Source of the DNA: Sva-07 sp963707515 | GTDB lineage: Bacteria; Actinomycetota; Acidimicrobiia; Acidimicrobiales; Ilumatobacteraceae | Assembly: GCA_963707515.1 (NCBI GenBank) | Contig: CAVPQI010000003.1 | Coordinates: forward strand, 124,001 to 188,000 | Direction of reading: 5' to 3' | DNA: 64,000 nt | Part shown: positions 1-8,375 of the stretch, piece by piece | How positions within the stretch are numbered: the first letter of the stretch is position 1 | Layout: the number at the start of each line of letters is the position of its first letter | Translations under genes and position numbers: made by a program | The notes under the pieces: generated by a model | Told to the model about the DNA's origin: nothing | Databases searched by the model: none | What the model saw: the letters and a program-made list of their open reading frames with translations, nothing else

Positions 1-1427
1 CCGCGGAGCACGGTGCCGGACTCCCCGCGGGCGACGTCCTTCCCACCCCGCCGTGTCATCTCGTCGAGCGAGGGGACCCGCCCGTTGACCACGAACACCG
101 GCTCGTAGTCGAACAGCTCCCGGTACTGCGCCCACCGCGCCGCGATGAGGTCGCGGAACGACTCGGGTTCGGCGCGGAGGGCGTCGAGCTCGTCGTTGGT
201 GACCATGAACACCTGCTCGACGTCGTCGAGGATCCCCCGGTCGACGAGCCGGCGGCCGTACTCGTACATCGCCACGCTGATCTCGTTGATCACCCGGACG
301 ACGTTCGTCTTCGCCCGCTCGCGTCCGGCGAGGAACAGGCGGGCCGATTGCATCGCCGCCTCGAACAGTCCCGCGGTCTCGGGATCTGCGGCGATCGCCG
401 CCCGGATCTCGGCGGCGACGCGATCGCGTTCGGCGATCGCCGTGGCCTGGCGGTGCGCCGGCGCCTGGGCCTCGTCGGACCGACGCATGAGGTCGATCGC
501 GGCGAGCGCGACACGGGGCCGCAGCTCCCACGACGGTGCCCGCGGGTCGTACTCGTTCTGGCCGCGGAAGCCGTGGTCGCGCAAGAACTCGTCGAACTCG
601 ACGAGGAACGCCTGCTCGTCGTCGCCGCCGTCGGCCAGCAGCTCGAGCACGGCATCGGGTCCGGCGTCGAAGGCGGCGCTGATCGCCGGCGACGCGGCAG
701 CCCGCCGGCCGAGCACCCACATGGCGTGGGCCGGGGCACCGGAGTCGACTTCGATCCCGGCGAGCACGCGGATGGCCAGCGTCGGGTCGCCGAGCCCTTC
801 GCAGATCGCGCCGATCGCCCCCGTGCCGAGCGCCGACAGCGTCGAGACGGCCATCGCGTTCTCGAACGTCTGCTGCACGTACGGCGCCATGGCCCGCGCC
901 CGGGCGTGCAGCGCGGCGTCGGTCAGGGCACGCAGGTCCGGCCGTCCATCGCGCAGTTGCTGTGCCAACTCCTTGTCGGCGTCGAGTGCGGGCAGCGAGT
1001 CGGTCGACATCGCCCACGCCATCGACTCAGCCAGCTTGGCCTCGGCGGCGGGCGAGTCGTGCCACGCCTGGTGCTCGTAGGGCGGCACCTCGTCGCGCTC
1101 GTCGAAGAAGGCGCGGTCGATCATCTCCGGCGACCCGCCGGGCATCCTCGCCCCGAACACCCGGGTCATCGTGAGGGGGTTGTACGGGTAGCCGCCGAAC
1201 ACCTTGAACACGTCGGGGGCCGTCGGGTTCTCGTACTCGTCGAACTCGAGTGCACCGATCGAGATGTACGCGTCGCGCAAGCCCGGGCCGAGCCCGCGGT
1301 GGATGACGAGCGTCTGGCCGAGCGGGCTGAACGGATCCGGGAAGACGTCAGCGGCGTTGCCGCGCGTCCACGCCGGAAAGCGTTCGCCGAGCTCGGAGTC
1401 GCCGAACCAGGTGTTGGTAGTGCTCAC
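1..1427 (-). CDS. PEP-utilising enzyme-like protein, partial (runs off left edge)
   Basis: About 475 codons are visible, read from a GTG start at 1427 preceded by a GGGGGG Shine-Dalgarno-like run; the 3' end lies outside the window. The N-terminus (RFPAWTRGNAADV, then FGGYPYNPLTMTRVFG) matches the intact paralog at 6466-8199 closely, so the missing part should hold a swivelling phosphohistidine domain. No ATP-grasp nucleotide-binding domain precedes it, unlike PEP synthase or pyruvate phosphate dikinase. The visible part is mainly helical. The reaction is unknown; members of this superfamily move phosphate through a histidine. It lies downstream of a TetR gene in the same direction with a palindrome between them, which suggests repressor control. 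Family confident, function unknown. Confidence 0.75.
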   Translation of the reverse strand, partial: MSTTNTWFGDSELGERFPAWTRGNAADVFPDPFSPLGQTLVIHRGLGPGLRDAYISIGALEFDEYENPTAPDVFKVFGGYPYNPLTMTRVFGARMPGGSPEMIDRAFFDERDEVPPYEHQAWHDSPAAEAKLAESMAWAMSTDSLPALDADKELAQQLRDGRPDLRALTDAALHARARAMAPYVQQTFENAMAVSTLSALGTGAIGAICEGLGDPTLAIRVLAGIEVDSGAPAHAMWVLGRRAAASPAISAAFDAGPDAVLELLADGGDDEQAFLVEFDEFLRDHGFRGQNEYDPRAPSWELRPRVALAAIDLMRRSDEAQAPAHRQATAIAERDRVAAEIRAAIAADPETAGLFEAAMQSARLFLAGRERAKTNVVRVINEISVAMYEYGRRLVDRGILDDVEQVFMVTNDELDALRAEPESFRDLIAARWAQYRELFDYEPVFVVNGRVPSLDEMTRRGGKDVARGESGTVLR

Positions 1428-1481
1428 GTCGTTCCCCCCACGGGTGAGTGCGCCGCTGCCCGCGACGTCCGTCTCGCTGAC

Positions 1482-1499
1482 GACTTACTGTAGTCAGTC
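1482..1499. promoter_or_regulatory. 18-bp palindrome, candidate TetR operator
   Basis: GACTTACTGTAGTCAGTC is an imperfect dyad (GACT-ACT and AGT-AGTC arms) between the tetR stop and the GTG of the PEP-utiliser gene. Read on the minus strand it contains a TACAGT -10-like box, so a bound repressor would block that promoter. Binding by the neighbouring TetR is inference. Confidence 0.4.
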
Positions 1500-1525
1500 T
1501 CAAGGTTCTGATCGACGGTCGGAGA

Positions 1526-2152
1526 TCAGGCGCCGACGAGACGTGCTGCCAAGCGGTGCACCGCCGCCCGCAGCTGGGCATCGGGTTCGGCGCTGAGCGG
1601 CCCGTCGACGAGACGCATCGTGTGCACCGAGATCAACAGGTCGACGAGCGTGCGGGCGGTGAGCTTCTCCGCCGCCCGGCGGGCGGCTGCAGGACGCCCC
1701 GCCTGGCTGCCGGCGAGATATCCGAAGGCGCGATCGGCGTGCACCTCCTCGAACTCCTGGCGGAGAACGGCGATGCGCGGCGTGGCGCCCGGCAGCTGGA
1801 GGTAGAGCAGTGTCGCTTCGTCCGGGTGGGTGTCGATCCAGTCCCAGACCGCATCGATCACCCGATCGAGCGACGATGCGTCAACCGCTGCCTCCTCGGC
1901 GCGCGTCGCCGCGACGACGTCGGTGATCGACTGGAAGACCTGGTTCACGGCGGTGGTGAACAGCTCCTCCTTGCCGGAGAAGTGGTAGTAGACGGCCGTG
2001 GCGACGACGTTCGCTTCCTCGGCGACGTCGCTGATCGAGGCGTCGACGAAGCCCTTGCGGGCGAACTGGCGGATCGCCGCGTCGATGATCTCACCGCGGC
2101 GCGACGGCCGGTGAGCGGGAGCGGACACCGGGTCGTCGGGCACGAGCCCCAT
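1526..2152 (-). CDS. TetR family transcriptional regulator
   Basis: A 208-residue protein with a classic N-terminal TetR DNA-binding domain: helix 1 (GEIIDAAIRQFARKGF) and the HTH (ISDVAEEANVVATAVYYHF) within about the first 65 residues, followed by a helical ligand-binding domain. The ATG at 2152 was chosen because the open frame further upstream encodes the translated decamer repeats, not a TetR N-terminus. It lies head-to-head with a second TetR gene whose N-terminus is very similar, and upstream of the PEP-utiliser gene in the same direction. It probably represses that gene and itself; the ligand is unknown. Confidence 0.85.
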   Translation of the reverse strand: MGLVPDDPVSAPAHRPSRRGEIIDAAIRQFARKGFVDASISDVAEEANVVATAVYYHFSGKEELFTTAVNQVFQSITDVVAATRAEEAAVDASSLDRVIDAVWDWIDTHPDEATLLYLQLPGATPRIAVLRQEFEEVHADRAFGYLAGSQAGRPAAARRAAEKLTARTLVDLLISVHTMRLVDGPLSAEPDAQLRAAVHRLAARLVGA

Positions 2153-2220
2153 GATGCACCGTCGTGCCCGACGATGCCCGACGATGCACGGTGAGGCACG
2201 GTGATGCACGGTGATGCACG
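2151..2220. repeat. Seven tandem 10-bp repeats between divergent tetR genes
   Basis: Seven consecutive decamers close to GTGATGCACG run without gaps; the last two are identical and the first ones drift. The 10-bp period is one helical turn, so every unit faces the same side of the DNA, as in iteron or arrayed operator sites. They begin at the start codon of the leftward tetR. Function not shown. Confidence 0.6.
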
Positions 2221-2349
2221 GTGGCGACGTGGCGTGTCGGCACGATGCCGCGGCGCCATGGACTCATCTAGGTTGTCGTCATCGACGACAGGTCCGCTCG
2301 ACGCCCGGCACACCGACCCTCGCGCCGCCACGAGATCATCGATGCGGCG

Positions 2350-2886
2350 ATGGCACTGTTCTCGGCGACGGCGATCGACGAGGTGACCGTGCAGGACATC
2401 GCCAGTGCGGTCGACATGACCCCGGCCGCGGTGTACTACCACTTCGCCTCGAAGGATCAGATCCTCGCCGAGGGTGTGCGTCAGTTCGCCGAACGCTTCG
2501 TCGGCGAGGTCCGCGACCGCGTCCCCGAACGCGGCGACCCCGGGGGCCTCGCCGCCCTGCTGTCACACCTGCTGGCGTGGATCGCCGAGCGCCCGACGCC
2601 GGCGACCGTCTACTTCGTCAATTCGATCGGTCTCAACCTGACCGTCGAGGCGCTGCGCCGCGAGACCCGCGTCGAGCTGGTCGAGATCCTGCGTGGCGCG
2701 GCCACGGCGGTTCGGCCACGGACCCGCCGTGCCGAAGCGGGCGTGGTGGCCGTCGCTCTGGTCTCGCTGATCGAGACGTCGTCGGCATCGATGCTCAACC
2801 GCGACGCCGTCCATCGCGGGCTGGGGCAGGCGCGGTTCGTGCGCGAAGTGGTCGCCGTCGGGAACCGGATCGCCGGCCTGCCGTGA
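2350..2886 (+). CDS. TetR family transcriptional regulator (start uncertain, probably upstream)
   Basis: From the ATG at 2350 the protein has 178 residues and includes the TetR HTH (VTVQDIASAVDMTPAAVYYHFASK), but it lacks helix 1. The same frame is open back to a TAG at 2269, and the upstream codons read AHRPSRRHEIIDAA, matching helix 1 of the neighbouring TetR. No ATG, GTG, TTG or CTG exists in that stretch. A TAGGTT box at 2269-2274 is followed after 6 nt by ATC (2281), the spacing seen at leaderless genes elsewhere here. Translation may start at a non-canonical ATC, or the base may be an error for ATG. The targets are unknown. Confidence 0.75.
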   Translation: MALFSATAIDEVTVQDIASAVDMTPAAVYYHFASKDQILAEGVRQFAERFVGEVRDRVPERGDPGGLAALLSHLLAWIAERPTPATVYFVNSIGLNLTVEALRRETRVELVEILRGAATAVRPRTRRAEAGVVAVALVSLIETSSASMLNRDAVHRGLGQARFVREVVAVGNRIAGLP

Positions 2887-2942
2887 GCGCCGACGACATG
2901 TGACCGCCGACGAGACGTGATCGCCGCCGAGCGACCCGGGCC

Positions 2943-4001
2943 TCAGATGTCCCAGTGCTCGTCGAGCCGGACGAGCGCCTTGCCGACGTTGCCGCCGGAC
3001 AGCATCGAGATGAATGCCTCGACCGCTCGATCGAGGCCGTCGGTGACCGTCTGGGCGACGGTGATCTGACCATCGGCGAGCCAGGCCGACACGGTCCGCT
3101 CGAACTCCGGACGCAGGTCCTCGTGGTCGCGGACGATGAATCCGCGGACGGTGACACGGCGCAACACCGCCTCGATCAGGTGGTTGATGTCCTGCCCGCG
3201 GCCGGCGGCGGAGTACTGGCTGATCATCCCGCACAAGGCGATCCGCCCGCCGATGCGCATGTGGTGCAGCGCCGCCACGAGGTGTGGCCCGCCGACGTTG
3301 TCGAAGTACACGTCGATCCCGTCGGGCAGCAGGCGTTCGACGCCGTCCGATGGTGCTTCGGCGTGGTGGTCCATCGCCGCGTCGTAGCCCAGCTCGTCGA
3401 CCAGGCGCGCCGCCTTGGCGGCGCCACCGGCACTGCCGATCACGCGCGAGGCGCCGAGCAGCGTGGCGAACCGCCCGGCGGCGGTGCCGACGGCTCCGCC
3501 TGCCGCCGAGACGAACACGGTGTCGCCGGGCCGCAGCTCAGCGATGCGGCGCAGCCCGACCCACGCCGTGAACCCCGTCTGGCCGAGGATGCCGAGCCAC
3601 GCCCCGACCGTCGCCAGGTTCGGGTCGACGACCGACGCCGACGCGGCATCGACGACGGCCTGCTCGCGCCAACCGCCGCGGTGACGGACGATCGAGCCGG
3701 CGACGATGTGCGCGGCGGTGCTCTCGATCACCTCGCCGACGGCGGCACCGTCGAGTGGCTCGCCGATCTGGAAGTTCGTCGTGTACTGCTTCTCTCCGAG
3801 GTCGAGGCGTCCGCGCATCGAGGGGTCGACGCTCATCGCGATGTTGCGGACGAGGAGCTGGTCGGGCTCGAGCCGGGGGAGCGGGCGAGTCTCGACCGCG
3901 AACAGCTCCTCGGAGAGCGGCTGATCCGGCGCGGGTCGGGCGCGCAGCGTCACGACGCGCGTCGTGCGTGCGCCGCGAGTGCGTGGCTCGTCGGTCGACA
4001 T
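2943..4001 (-). CDS. MDR-family NADP-dependent oxidoreductase (CurA/leukotriene B4 dehydrogenase-like)
   Basis: A 352-residue medium-chain reductase without catalytic zinc ligands. The substrate-binding N-terminus carries RNIAMSVDPSMRGR (about residues 53-65), and the Rossmann dinucleotide site is AAGGAVGTAAG at about 166-176. The C-terminus shows the NGG-type VYFDNVGG and GMISQY motifs typical of the family, which reduces the double bond of alpha,beta-unsaturated ketones or aldehydes with NADPH. Length is normal (about 330-350). It stands alone on the minus strand between a TetR gene and the VOC gene. The exact substrate cannot be read from sequence. Confidence 0.88.
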   Translation of the reverse strand: MSTDEPRTRGARTTRVVTLRARPAPDQPLSEELFAVETRPLPRLEPDQLLVRNIAMSVDPSMRGRLDLGEKQYTTNFQIGEPLDGAAVGEVIESTAAHIVAGSIVRHRGGWREQAVVDAASASVVDPNLATVGAWLGILGQTGFTAWVGLRRIAELRPGDTVFVSAAGGAVGTAAGRFATLLGASRVIGSAGGAAKAARLVDELGYDAAMDHHAEAPSDGVERLLPDGIDVYFDNVGGPHLVAALHHMRIGGRIALCGMISQYSAAGRGQDINHLIEAVLRRVTVRGFIVRDHEDLRPEFERTVSAWLADGQITVAQTVTDGLDRAVEAFISMLSGGNVGKALVRLDEHWDI

Positions 4002-4068
4002 CGGCCGACTGTCGCGCGTTGCCGTGCCCGGGCGAGAGTCGGGTGGCCGCAGTCCCTAGAGTCACGCC

Positions 4069-4668
4069 ATGCGCGGTTCGGGGGGCACCGACGTCGATGA
4101 GGGCCAGGCGATGACCGGTGCGTTCGTGCTCGGCGCCCCGGTGCAGATCGCCTACGCCGTCCCCGACGCCGTGGAAGGTGCTCGGCAGTTCGCTCGGGAC
4201 ACCGGCGCCGGCCCGTTCTTCGTCGTGCCCCACATCGCGGTGGACGACGTGGTGATCCGTGGCCGACCCGGCTCGTTCGACCACACCTCGGCGTACGGTC
4301 AGTGGGGTCCGATCATGGTCGAGCTGGTCGAGGATCACGGTGTGGGGCCGAGCCCAGTGCGCGACGTGTACGCGCCGGGAGCGTCCGGCCTGCACCATCT
4401 GGCGTTCTTCGTCGACGATCCGGACGGGGCGATCGCCTCGCTGCTCGAACTCGGCGACACGCTGGCGATGAGTGCGCGCACCAGTGGCGGCGTCACATTC
4501 CACTTCGTCGATGCCCGCCACCGGCTGGGCCACATGCTCGAGCTCTACCGTCCGACCGAGCGGTTGACCGCGTTCTACGCGATGGTCGCCGCGGCGGCTG
4601 CGGACTGGGACGGGAGCACGCCGGTGCGGACGGTCGGACACGAGCGCGTGCGGGACTCGCGGCGATGA
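4069..4668 (+). CDS. VOC (glyoxalase/bleomycin-resistance fold) family protein
   Basis: A 199-residue protein with a vicinal-oxygen-chelate fold: VQIAYAVPDAVEGARQFA opens the first module and SGLHHLAFFVDDPDGAI the second, with metal-ligand candidates in HH and in HMLELY near the end. A TAGAGT box lies exactly 6 nt before the ATG, so the message is probably leaderless. Its TGA overlaps the ATG of the next TIM-barrel gene (ATGA), implying translational coupling and a shared pathway. It may be an isomerase, epimerase, dioxygenase or lyase of a catabolic route. Confidence 0.85.
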   Translation: MRGSGGTDVDEGQAMTGAFVLGAPVQIAYAVPDAVEGARQFARDTGAGPFFVVPHIAVDDVVIRGRPGSFDHTSAYGQWGPIMVELVEDHGVGPSPVRDVYAPGASGLHHLAFFVDDPDGAIASLLELGDTLAMSARTSGGVTFHFVDARHRLGHMLELYRPTERLTAFYAMVAAAAADWDGSTPVRTVGHERVRDSRR

Positions 4669-5516
4669 CGCACCGAGCTCACGATCTCGCGTTCCCCGAC
4701 CTCGTGTGGTCGCACTTCAGTCGTTCCCGGTTCGACGGGTTCGACGATCGGGTGGCCGCGGCGGCCGGCGCCGGCATGGCCGGCATCGGCCTGTTCGCCT
4801 TCGAATACGAGCGGTTGCGCGACGAGGAGGGACGCAGCCCGGCCGACCTGCGGGCGGTGTTCGACCGCCATGGCATCGTGCTCGCCGACGTCGAGGTGGC
4901 GATCGGCTGGTGGGCGACCGACGGGCCCGAACACGAGTTGGCGCAGCGCATCGAACGGTTGGCGTTCGAGATGGCCGACGAGTTCGGCGTCCGCTACCTC
5001 CAGGCCATCGGGCCGTACGACTGCGGGCTCGACCAGGCGGTGGACGGCTTCGGTCGACTGTGCGACCGTGCCGCGGCGCACGGCCTGCTGGTCGGGATCG
5101 AGTGGCTGCCGTTCACCAACATCGCCACCGCGGCCGACGCCCAGGCGATCGTCCGCGGCGCCGACCGGGCCAACGGTGGCTACTGCGCCGACATCTGGCA
5201 CCACGCCCGAGGCGCTGACGATCTGTCGATGATCCGCGCCCTCGAGCCGGAGCGCGTGTTCGCCATCCAGATGAACGACGGTCCGGCGACGCCACAGCTC
5301 GACGACTACAAGGCGGACTGCCTCGCCAACCGGCTGCCGCCGGGCGCCGGTGAGTTCGACTGTGTCGGCTTCGTGCGCACGCTGCGCGAGATGGGCGTCG
5401 ACGCGCCGATCTCACTCGAGGTCTGTTCGACCGAGTTGTGGTCGGCGCCCGCCGCCGTGGCGGCACAGCTCGCCGCCGACGGCATGCGCAGCGTGCTCGC
5501 CGCCGCCGCCGTGTGA
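4665..5516 (+). CDS. Sugar phosphate isomerase/epimerase family protein (xylose isomerase-like TIM barrel)
   Basis: A 283-residue AP-endonuclease-2/xylose-isomerase-type TIM barrel. Visible strand and metal-site motifs are VEVAIGWWA, VGIEWLPFTN (metal Glu), GYCADIWHHARG (Asp/His) and FAIQMNDGP, and the C-terminal PISLEVCS supplies the last Glu. The ATG overlaps the stop of the VOC gene by four bases. Such proteins isomerise or epimerise sugars and keto-acids, and some act in catabolic side pathways; the VOC partner suggests a joint pathway, but the substrate is unknown. A related barrel protein is encoded at 17649-18404. Confidence 0.85.
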   Translation: MTHRAHDLAFPDLVWSHFSRSRFDGFDDRVAAAAGAGMAGIGLFAFEYERLRDEEGRSPADLRAVFDRHGIVLADVEVAIGWWATDGPEHELAQRIERLAFEMADEFGVRYLQAIGPYDCGLDQAVDGFGRLCDRAAAHGLLVGIEWLPFTNIATAADAQAIVRGADRANGGYCADIWHHARGADDLSMIRALEPERVFAIQMNDGPATPQLDDYKADCLANRLPPGAGEFDCVGFVRTLREMGVDAPISLEVCSTELWSAPAAVAAQLAADGMRSVLAAAAV

Positions 5517-5630
5517 GCCGACCGCTCGTCGGGCCGCCCCGTGCGCGTTGGAGGCAGGGCCGAACGTACCGAGTAACTAGAGTCGGTGTCGAGTTTCTGC
5601 GCAGGGTGCGTGTGATTCGAGGGGAGCGCG

Positions 5631-5762
5631 ATGGGCACGATGACGGCTGACTTCACGGGTGAGGTCGTCGTGGCCGCGGCGGCGCTCCGGCTGTGCTCGG
5701 ATGCGTCGTCTGCCACCACCGGTCATGCCCTGGCCGTCGATGCGGGAGACCTGGCGCGTTGA
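5631..5762 (+). CDS. 43-residue ORF resembling an SDR C-terminus, coupled to the HAD gene
   Basis: MGTMTADFTGEVVV begins 8 nt after a GAGGGGAG Shine-Dalgarno, with a TAGAGT promoter-like box further up at about 5578. Its second half (AALRLCSDASSATTGHALAV plus DAG) resembles the last 25 residues of short-chain dehydrogenases (the LASD-TG-VVDGG pattern). No SDR body precedes it. The TGA overlaps the TTG start of the next gene (TTGA), so its translation could re-initiate on the HAD hydrolase. It may be a decayed SDR tail retained as a coupling leader, or a true small protein; no function is assigned. Confidence 0.4.
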   Translation: MGTMTADFTGEVVVAAAALRLCSDASSATTGHALAVDAGDLAR

Positions 5763-6427
5763 GCGTCCAACCGGCCTTCCAACCGGCCGTCCAGCCGGCC
5801 GTTCGCGCCGTCGTCTGGGACTTCGGTGGCGTGTTGATCTCGCCGATCACCAACCTGCTGGCAGAGATCGCGACCTGGCACGACGTGGAGATGGGGTCGA
5901 TGCTCGACGTGTTGATGGGTCCTCGCGAGGTCTCGACCGATGACCATCCGTGGCACCGCGCCGAGCGCGGTGAGCTGTCGACTGCGTCGTTGCAGGCCGA
6001 GGTGGCGACGTTCGCCGAGGCCGCCGGGCTGACGCTGCGCGGCGACGAGTACGAGCGCCTGCTGTGCGGCGTGTTCGACGTCCACCACCACGTCATCGAG
6101 CGCATCGTGCAGTTGCGCGCCGAGGGGTATCGCACGGCACTGCTCACCAACAGCTTCCGCGAGTTCCGCGGGTTGATCGAATCGCACGTCGACCTCGGCG
6201 TGTTCGACGTCGTCGTCGACTCGTCCGAGGTCGGCGTACGCAAGCCGGAGCCGGCGATCTATGCGCTGACGACCGAGTTGCTCGGTGTCCGCCCCGACGA
6301 GATCGTCTACCTCGACGACTTCCGGGCCAACATCGACGGCGCGGTGGCGGCGGGATGGAGAACGATCCACGTCACCGACGTCGACGCCGCACTGCGCGAG
6401 CTCGACGGCGCACTCGCCGGGCGCTGA
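5759..6427 (+). CDS. HAD-IA family hydrolase
   Basis: A 222-residue protein from TTG 5759 with all four HAD motifs: VVWDFGGVL (nucleophile Asp at about 21), LLTNS (motif II), VRKPEPAIY (motif III Lys) and YLDDFRANIDGA (motif IV acids). The DFGG form, with Gly in place of the second Asp, is usual for the epoxide-hydrolase N-terminal/ACAD10-like phosphatase branch. The N-terminus is a short QPAF/QPAV repeat made of 12-bp DNA repeats. The TTG was chosen because it overlaps the stop of the small ORF and lies just before the conserved core. Probably a phosphatase; substrate unknown. Confidence 0.85.
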   Translation: MSVQPAFQPAVQPAVRAVVWDFGGVLISPITNLLAEIATWHDVEMGSMLDVLMGPREVSTDDHPWHRAERGELSTASLQAEVATFAEAAGLTLRGDEYERLLCGVFDVHHHVIERIVQLRAEGYRTALLTNSFREFRGLIESHVDLGVFDVVVDSSEVGVRKPEPAIYALTTELLGVRPDEIVYLDDFRANIDGAVAAGWRTIHVTDVDAALRELDGALAGR

Positions 6428-6465
6428 CTGCGTCGCCCGTTCGGGCCGGGCGTTGACGTCGCCCG

Positions 6466-8199
6466 TCAGGGCAGGGCGTCGATCGTCACCGTGCCGCGGC
6501 TGCCGTCGATGGTGATCGTCGCCCCGTCGGGGATCCGCTTGGTGGCGTCGGCGACCGACGGCACGCAGGCGATGCCGAGCTCGCGGCTGACGATCACGGC
6601 GTGCGTGCCGACGGCGCCGATGTCGGTGATCACACCACCGGCGACGAGGAACAGCGGCGTCCACGACGGGTCCGTCGACGGAGCGATCAAGATGTCACCC
6701 GGCTCGAGCTGCGTCGGGTCGTCGAGGTCGAGCATGACGCGCGCCCGCCCCGTCGCCGTGCCGGGCGACCCGGCGACGCCCGTCAGCACGTCGCCCGCGT
6801 TCACCGCCTCGGCGGTCCGCTCGCCGCGCCGCGCCCACTGACTGAGCGGCGGGGCGGTGCCGTTGACGATGTAGGGCGGCTCCAGGTCGTAGAGCGCGGC
6901 GTAGTCCTGTTCGCGCTCGGTCAGCGTCGCCGCGAACGCCGCCGGGTCGGCGAAGAAGTCGTCGAGCTCGTCGGCCATCAGCATGTACACCTGGCGGGGA
7001 TTGGCGAGGTAGCCGCGTTCGGTCATCCGCCGACCGAGCTCGTCGAAGCACATCCGCACCTCGTGATGGCAGCGGACGTTGCTCGACTTGATCCGCTCAC
7101 GGGCAGCCATCCAGACACCGACCGTGCGCACCGCCGTCCGGAAGCCCTCCAGCGCCTCGGCCTCGTTGGCGAAGGCGGCCTCGTACTTGTCGATCAGCCG
7201 CTTGCGCTCGCCGGCGCCGCGTTCGGCGGCGAGCACCGGGCTGGCGGCGTCGTCAGCGTGACGCGTGCGCTCGATGGCCTGGACGAGCAGCTTCGGGCTG
7301 GTCTCGTAGCTCGGTTGGTAGATGTCCCACTCGTTGGGGCCACGACCGCCGTGGCGGTAGGTGAAGCCGTCGATCGCGTCGAGCAGGCGACTGGCATCCT
7401 CCGACGTCGCCGCCCGCACGCGATCGAGCACGGCGTCTGGCTCGCCGTCGAAGATCTCGCTGAGCTCGGCTGATTCGCGCACGATGCGCGACATCTCGAA
7501 GATCTCGCCGGCGATGCCTGCCGAGTCGACGTCGCCGATGCCGGTCATCAGCTTGGCGACCGCCTCGGGCTCGACGTCGCCGAGGAGTGCGGGGAGCACG
7601 CCGGGGCCGACCGAACTGCCCATCGACGCCCACACCACCGACGAGAACTGGGCGCGCAGGTGGCGCTGGATGCTGAATGCCCTCGCCAGCAGTTGTTCGT
7701 CGGTCTGGGTGGCCAGGTCGGGACGGCTGTCGCGCAGGGCCTTCGCCTCGCGCTTCTGCAGCTCCACCTCGGGGAGTGATTCGGTCGTGGTGACCCACGC
7801 CATCGTCGCCCCGAGCTTCTTCGTCTTGCACTCGTCGGCGTGCCAATCGGCCTCGACGTAGGGCGGGATCGCCTGGCTGGCGCCGTCGAAGAACGTGCGG
7901 TCGATCGCCTCCCAGCCCGCACCGGAGCGCACGCCGAAGAGCCGGCTCTGGGTCAGCGAGTTGTAGAAGTATCCGCCGAACAACCCGAACGACGCCGGCG
8001 GGTCGCCGTACTCGATGCGATCGAACACGCCCATCTGCTCGAACCCGTCGACGCAGCCCTGCACCGGTCCCGGCTCCCAACAGAACGTCCAGGCGAGCGG
8101 ACTGACCGGGTCGGCGAGGACCTCGCCGGCATTGCCACGTGTGTAGTCGGGAAAGCGATCGGTCGGTACGCGATCGCAGATCCAACGGTCTCCGAGCAT
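6466..8199 (-). CDS. PEP-utilising enzyme mobile-domain protein
   Basis: A 577-residue paralog of the protein at the left edge. The last 110 residues are a PEP-utiliser swivelling domain: VLTGVAGSPGTATGRARV, then PGDILIAPSTDPSWTPLF, then GAVGTHAVIVSRELGIAC, where the His of THAVIV is the phosphate-carrying position. The first 450 residues are helical, resembling the linker of rifampicin phosphotransferase-type enzymes but without an ATP-grasp domain. The ATG at 8199 follows GGGGGAGA at good distance, and the paralog has the same arrangement, which rules out longer starts. The role is unknown; it may need a separate phosphorylating partner. Confidence 0.82.
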   Translation of the reverse strand: MLGDRWICDRVPTDRFPDYTRGNAGEVLADPVSPLAWTFCWEPGPVQGCVDGFEQMGVFDRIEYGDPPASFGLFGGYFYNSLTQSRLFGVRSGAGWEAIDRTFFDGASQAIPPYVEADWHADECKTKKLGATMAWVTTTESLPEVELQKREAKALRDSRPDLATQTDEQLLARAFSIQRHLRAQFSSVVWASMGSSVGPGVLPALLGDVEPEAVAKLMTGIGDVDSAGIAGEIFEMSRIVRESAELSEIFDGEPDAVLDRVRAATSEDASRLLDAIDGFTYRHGGRGPNEWDIYQPSYETSPKLLVQAIERTRHADDAASPVLAAERGAGERKRLIDKYEAAFANEAEALEGFRTAVRTVGVWMAARERIKSSNVRCHHEVRMCFDELGRRMTERGYLANPRQVYMLMADELDDFFADPAAFAATLTEREQDYAALYDLEPPYIVNGTAPPLSQWARRGERTAEAVNAGDVLTGVAGSPGTATGRARVMLDLDDPTQLEPGDILIAPSTDPSWTPLFLVAGGVITDIGAVGTHAVIVSRELGIACVPSVADATKRIPDGATITIDGSRGTVTIDALP

Positions 8200-8375
8200 G
8201 TTCTCCCCCCAAAGGATGCACAGGTTGCGTGCCCGCCGGTCCGGGCCCCCGCCCGCCCCGTCGGGCTCGCCGTCAAAGTAACTTGAGATCGTATCCAGTT
8301 GCAAACGTCGGGTGCGGCACGCCTGACCGACGCATGCCCGACCGACGCACGGCGGGCGGCTCCGTCACGGCCGCG

